A stretch of 64,000 bases of DNA. It comes from Algorimicrobium algoritergicola. GTDB taxonomy: Bacteria > Bacteroidota > Bacteroidia > Flavobacteriales > Flavobacteriaceae. Location: assembly GCF_008086165.1 (NCBI RefSeq), contig NZ_VSKL01000002.1, positions 186,001 to 250,000 on the forward strand, written 5' to 3'. Each line of letters opens with the position of its first letter. Position 1 is the stretch's first letter. The notes below the pieces were generated by a model, which saw only the letters and a program-made list of their open reading frames with translations, had not been told where the DNA came from and did not search any database. Of this stretch, positions 60,998 through 64,000 are shown one piece after another. Made by a program: the position numbers and the translations under genes.

Positions 60998-61234
60998 AAG
61001 TCATTTTATTCTGGTGTGGAAATTACTAAAATCGGTTGAGAAAACTGATGCAAAGTATAAAAATTGAACACTTTAAAACGTTTATAAACATGTCAACATA
61101 TAAATTTTAATTTCATCCAACCACTTAAATCAATAAATTAACGAATAGATTTTATAATCGTGAATTTGTGACAATATTGTTAAAGTTTCAGTATTAATCA
61201 TGTAAGTTACCAATGAACAGTTAAAACAATGATT

Positions 61235-61378
61235 ATGGGAGTTATTAAAGATAGTAAGAAATTCAAAACAACAAAGGAACAAACAAACCCTACAAATCCA
61301 ACTGGTAATACAAATCAAAAATCCAACCAGTTTGATATCGATGAGTCTACCATTAAAAAACAGCAGAAAAAGAAATAA
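61235..61378 (+). CDS. Small basic hypothetical protein (47 aa)
   Basis: The frame starts at ATG 61235 (or 61229, two codons earlier). It encodes a highly charged, Asn/Thr/Lys/Gln-rich, probably disordered protein beginning MGVIKDSKKFKTTKEQ and ending QFDIDESTIKKQQKKK. It is the first of five small co-directional genes (61235-62609). I do not recognise it; the position before four other small genes suggests it is real. Confidence 0.5.
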   Translation: MGVIKDSKKFKTTKEQTNPTNPTGNTNQKSNQFDIDESTIKKQQKKK

Positions 61379-61383
61379 CAAGG

Positions 61384-61642
61384 ATGAAAAATTCGATAAC
61401 AAATAAGAAAACAAAAAAAATCTAAAAGCCCAATAGACATTAATTTAAAAGGGATAAAAAACCATAGAAAAGCGGTGTTTTATTTACAAGCTGCAGCAAA
61501 AAACCATTTAGAAGCAGCTACGTATCATCAAGAAGGAAATCACCAAAAAGCGGCACAAAGCACAATAGCTGCTCATGGTCATGTTAACCTAGCAAAAAAA
61601 GCGCAAAAGGTGGATGTTAAACAACATGCATTTCATGGTTAA
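61384..61642 (+). pseudogene. Small His/Ala-rich protein gene broken by a frameshift in an A8 tract
   Basis: From ATG 61384 the frame runs 13 codons and stops after an eight-A run (61413-61420). If the run had seven A, the frame would continue to TAA 61642, giving an 85-residue protein. The downstream part (KNHRKAVFYLQAAAKNHLEA, then ATYHQEGNHQKAAQSTIAAH, ending DVKQHAFHG) is a coherent amphipathic helical protein. It has no ATG of its own before residue ~30 and resembles small stress-associated proteins I have seen in other Bacteroidota. Sequencing error, phase variation and true decay all remain possible. Confidence 0.65.
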
Positions 61643-61674
61643 TTCAATACAGTTTTAATTAAAAATGATAAAAA

Positions 61675-61878
61675 ATGGAAGCTTACAATGACCTTAATAA
61701 TCATATTCGTTTAACAACCTTAAAAATTCAAGAGGATTATCCAGAATTGGTAAAATATATGAATGAAATCCCGAGAAATTACTTAAACAAAACAGGAAAA
61801 GAGGTAAATGAAAAAGAGTTAAAAGGTTATTTAAATTCCTTAAATAACTTAATTAAAACATATACAAAAACACATTAA
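61675..61878 (+). CDS. Small hypothetical protein (67 aa)
   Basis: The 67-residue protein is charged and helical: DLNNHIRLTTLKIQEDYPEL, then VKYMNEIPRNYLNKTGKEVN and a final LKGYLNSLNNLIKTYT. It has no signal, Cys or membrane segment. It lies 32 nt after the frameshifted gene and 13 nt before the HPF-like gene, so it probably shares their transcript. Family unknown. Confidence 0.6.
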   Translation: MEAYNDLNNHIRLTTLKIQEDYPELVKYMNEIPRNYLNKTGKEVNEKELKGYLNSLNNLIKTYTKTH

Positions 61879-61891
61879 AAAACTTTAAAAT

Positions 61892-62203
61892 ATGATAATC
61901 CCATTAAATACTAATAAGACACGTACGGGTAAAAAAAATAGTTTAGACTTTTTTACATCACAAACTGCTGAAGTATTACAAAGGTTTGAATCTCATATTA
62001 CCAAAATGGAAGTTCACTTAAAGGATGATAATGGAAAAAAGGACGACATTAATGAAGTTACTTGTCTATTAGAAGCCAGACTTGAAGGTAGGCAGCCTAT
62101 TGCTGTTACCAACCAAGCAGGTACTATGAATCTTGCAGTAACTGGAGCTATTTACAAAGTAAAAACCGCTATAGAAACTATTCTAGGGAAAAATAAAAAA
62201 TAA
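61892..62203 (+). CDS. HPF/RaiA-like ribosome hibernation protein
   Basis: The 103-residue protein has the short HPF/RaiA beta-alpha pattern: VLQRFESHITKMEVHLKDDN, TCLLEARLEGRQPIAVTNQA, MNLAVTGAIYKVKTAIETIL. The family binds the 30S subunit near the decoding centre and silences ribosomes in stress or stationary phase. It is of the short type, without the dimerisation tail of long HPF. The LEGRQPIAVTNQAGTMNLAV segment is characteristic of a subgroup found with other small stress genes. Confidence 0.72.
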   Translation: MIIPLNTNKTRTGKKNSLDFFTSQTAEVLQRFESHITKMEVHLKDDNGKKDDINEVTCLLEARLEGRQPIAVTNQAGTMNLAVTGAIYKVKTAIETILGKNKK

Positions 62204-62228
62204 TAATAGGCATAAAATATCTATAAAA

Positions 62229-62609
62229 ATGAAAGCAAAAAACAATTTAGGAATTTGGATGGATCATTCAACGGCATACATTATTGATCTGAATTCTAGC
62301 AGTAAAAATAGAACGATAATTTCAAATTTTACGTCTGAAACAAAAGAAGAAGCCATGACTAGAAGCGAAAATCTGATGCATAATAAGCGGCAGCAAATGC
62401 ACGACGAATTTTATGATAAAATTGGTGCTCAAATTTTAAAATATCAGCATGTGGTATTATTTGGACCTACAAATGCAAAAGTAGAACTCTATAATGTTTT
62501 GAATAAAGATTTACATTTTAAAAATATAAAAATAGATGTGGAAACGGCTGATAAAATGACTAGTAATGAGAAGGATGCTTTTGTGAAAAAACATTTTGGA
62601 ATAGGATAG
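62229..62609 (+). CDS. Small conserved protein of unknown function (possibly eRF1-like)
   Basis: The 126-residue soluble protein begins NNLGIWMDHSTAYIIDL, with a central QMHDEFYDKIGAQILKYQHV and VLFGPTNAKVELYNVLNKDL, and ends TSNEKDAFVKKHFGIG. The GIWMDHxxA start and FGPTxAKxEL match a small protein type I have seen beside HPF-like genes, sometimes described as distantly related to release factor eRF1 domains; I cannot confirm that. It is last in the small-gene run, 25 nt after the HPF-like gene, which favours a ribosome- or stress-linked role. Confidence 0.6.
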   Translation: MKAKNNLGIWMDHSTAYIIDLNSSSKNRTIISNFTSETKEEAMTRSENLMHNKRQQMHDEFYDKIGAQILKYQHVVLFGPTNAKVELYNVLNKDLHFKNIKIDVETADKMTSNEKDAFVKKHFGIG

Positions 62610-62747
62610 ATCTATTGTAAGCCCAAAAACAAAGGAATATAATTTGTGGATTTTGTTACGATGTAATATTGCGTATAATTAGTATATTAATAACAATATA
62701 ATCCTTAAAATTGAGTTAGAGTTAAGTATTAATTTAAATGATAAAAT

Positions 62748-63590
62748 ATGAAAACAGCAAAATTAATCTTCATGATGTTTGTGTTAATTTCAATATCATC
62801 TTGTTCAAATGATGATGATAGCGTGAATAATAGTCAACAAACCCAACAGGATATACAGAATTTAGTTGAATCTAATAACTTTATTATTACAAATTATATA
62901 GATTCAGGAAACAATGAAATAGGCCATTTTAGTTGTTATGCATTTACTTTTAGTCCTGATGGAACTATTATAGCAAACAATGGCGTTAATAATTATACTG
63001 GTACTTGGAGCGTAACAAACAGTAACAGTAATGATGATAGTATTAATGATTTAGATTTTAATATTAATTTTCCATTAACCAATGAATTTGAAGACTTAAA
63101 TGACGATTGGGATATTGTTTCATATAATTCCAATTCAATTGTGTTAATTGATGTTAGTGGTGGAAATGGCGGAACAGATAACTTAACATTTCAAATAGGA
63201 ACACCTACAGCTAATTGTACATCGCAAGTTCTGAATATAGTTTCAACTAATGTACAGTCAGGAACATGGCACATAACATTTTTTGAAGATTCAGGAGTTG
63301 ATGAAACCAATAATTTTATAGGTTATAATTTTACATTCAATAGTTCGGGCAATTTAAACGCTAATAATGGTACTAACAATTACGATGGAAATTGGAGTAT
63401 AACGGATAGTAATAGTAATGATGATAACCTGGATGATTTAGATTTTAACATTAATTTTAACCTTACGAACGATTTTCAAGATTTGAATGATGACTGGGAT
63501 TTTGTATCACAATCGGCAACCAAAATTGAGTTAATAGATGTAAGTGGCGGAAATGGAGGAACGGATTATTTAACCTTTGAGAAAAATTAA
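62748..63590 (+). CDS. Lipoprotein with a tandem duplicated beta domain
   Basis: The 280-residue lipoprotein has signal FMMFVLISISSC and a mature start CSNDDDSVN with the acidic surface-export pattern. Two copies of a ~100-residue unit follow (residues ~40-150 and ~160-280). They share GHFSCYAFTFSPDGTIIANN / GYNFTFNSSGNLNANN, GTWSVTNSNSNDDS / GNWSITDSNSNDDN, DLNDDWDIVS / DLNDDWDFVS, and IDVSGGNGGTDNLTF / IDVSGGNGGTDYLTF. The unit is Asp/Asn-rich and may bind calcium. The two copies are alike enough to suggest a fairly recent internal duplication. Confidence 0.78.
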   Translation: MKTAKLIFMMFVLISISSCSNDDDSVNNSQQTQQDIQNLVESNNFIITNYIDSGNNEIGHFSCYAFTFSPDGTIIANNGVNNYTGTWSVTNSNSNDDSINDLDFNINFPLTNEFEDLNDDWDIVSYNSNSIVLIDVSGGNGGTDNLTFQIGTPTANCTSQVLNIVSTNVQSGTWHITFFEDSGVDETNNFIGYNFTFNSSGNLNANNGTNNYDGNWSITDSNSNDDNLDDLDFNINFNLTNDFQDLNDDWDFVSQSATKIELIDVSGGNGGTDYLTFEKN

Positions 63591-63614
63591 AAATATTTTA
63601 CAAAACATATAATT

Positions 63615-63646
63615 AAAAACCACTTCCCAACGAAAGTGGTTTTTTT
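63615..63646 (+). terminator. Intrinsic terminator
   Basis: Arms aaaaaccactt (63615-63625) and aagtggttttt (63634-63644) are followed by a T-run. The hairpin closely copies the one at 59433. Confidence 0.85.
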
Positions 63647-63786
63647 GTGGATTAAAAAATTAATAAAAATAGAAGAACAATCAAAACCTATAATTAGTCT
63701 AAAAAACAAATGGATTCCTCACATATGTCATAGGCAAATTAATACGTAACGTTATATAGGTGCACCTTGATGAGAATATTAAGACC

Positions 63787-63879
63787 ATGAATAGAAAATT
63801 TGACACTTTTTTGACATATCATGCTATTAAAAAGGAATCATTCGCATTAAATTTGGAAAAACAAATATTCTCCATCTAA
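63787..63879 (+). CDS. Possible 30-residue upstream frame overlapping the next start codon
   Basis: ATG 63787 opens a 30-codon frame whose TAA (63877-63879) overlaps the next gene's ATG as TAATG. This is the classic layout for coupled translation. The peptide (MNRKFDTFLTYHAIKKESFA...) has no recognisable features, so coding is doubtful. Confidence 0.25.
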   Translation: MNRKFDTFLTYHAIKKESFALNLEKQIFSI

Positions 63880-64000
63880 TGAAAAAATTATATCAACTGT
63901 CAAAAATATGCTTAATTGTTTTTAGTTCGTTTCTGTTAACCGCTTGTAACGGACAGACAAAAACACCTGTAAAGCCAAATGCACAAGAAGATTCCATTTC
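63879..64000 (+). CDS. Lipoprotein, N-terminal part only (cut by the window end)
   Basis: The ATG at 63879 begins a lipoprotein signal peptide (KKLYQLSKICLIVFSSFLLTAC) with lipid on Cys, followed by NGQTKTPVKPNAQEDSIS. Only 40 residues are visible, so no function can be given. The acidic-after-Cys surface signal is absent. Confidence 0.7.
   Translation, partial: MKKLYQLSKICLIVFSSFLLTACNGQTKTPVKPNAQEDSI

Overview
The window looks like a chromosome segment from a marine-type member of the Flavobacteriaceae (Bacteroidota). The evidence is low G+C DNA, promoters with a TAnnTTTG -7 box, weak or absent Shine-Dalgarno sequences, surface lipoproteins beginning C-S-S-D-D-D, type IX secretion sorting tails ending in K-I-V-I-K, a hybrid two-component sensor, and a conserved run ribB - LptF/LptG permease - lolA - ftsK. 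I could run no searches, so all family calls come from reading motifs.

Region 1 (1-21880) is the right-hand part of an integrated genomic island. Positions 1-17425 form a mostly co-directional metal-defence cluster: a CzcA-type RND pump fused to a TolC-like channel (cut by the window edge), its adaptor, a PII-like protein, two Fur-type regulators, two SpoIIAA-like proteins, and three P1B-ATPases of three different subtypes (SPC-type P1B-4, Zn/Cd/Pb-type P1B-2, Cu-type P1B-1). It also holds a CopZ-like chaperone, an APC permease, an MtfA-like peptidase and several tiny proteins, one interrupted by an in-frame TGA. Positions 17448-21640 carry a minus-strand mobility module: DnaC-like ATPase, replication-type protein, excisionase-like HTH protein, RteC and an IntDOT-like tyrosine recombinase. 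This module abuts the 3' end of a tRNA-Ser(UGA) gene (21880-21964), the probable attachment site. No relaxase or transfer genes are visible, so the other end lies to the left of the window.

Region 2 (22143-25647) is ordinary chromosome: a nitroreductase, a DegT-family aminotransferase, an Ig-like lipoprotein and a small DUF4870-like membrane protein.

Region 3 (25928-42134) is the most interesting part. A 1295-residue hybrid two-component sensor is followed by a cluster of secreted proteins and no glycan-utilisation genes: a DUF4412-like protein, a lipoprotein, three paralogues with a shared N-terminal domain and tail-fibre-like bodies, a dockerin-like protein, and two proteins with type IX sorting tails, one of them a 1086-residue beta-helix protein. 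Four intergenic sites carry the same element: two half-sites exactly 21 bp apart, with a -7 box exactly 34 bp after the start of the second half-site. I infer that this is a regulon of the adjacent sensor. One of these promoters drives only two tiny peptides, the first resembling a free-standing type IX sorting tail.

Region 4 (42135-54477, mostly minus strand) is housekeeping: a RibB with a degenerate GTP cyclohydrolase domain, LPS and lipoprotein export, FtsK, DgkA, peroxide defence (Tpx; AhpC-type peroxiredoxin plus thioredoxin), a fasciclin protein, a NhaC antiporter and a PLP-dependent sulfur amino acid enzyme divergent from an Lrp regulator.

Region 5 (54647-64000) holds the Lrp regulator, an S41 peptidase, a PAS-LuxR regulator, dihydrolipoyl dehydrogenase and a methyltransferase. 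It then has a run of very small genes (61235-62609), one broken by a frameshift in an A8 tract and one HPF/RaiA-like, and finally lipoproteins.
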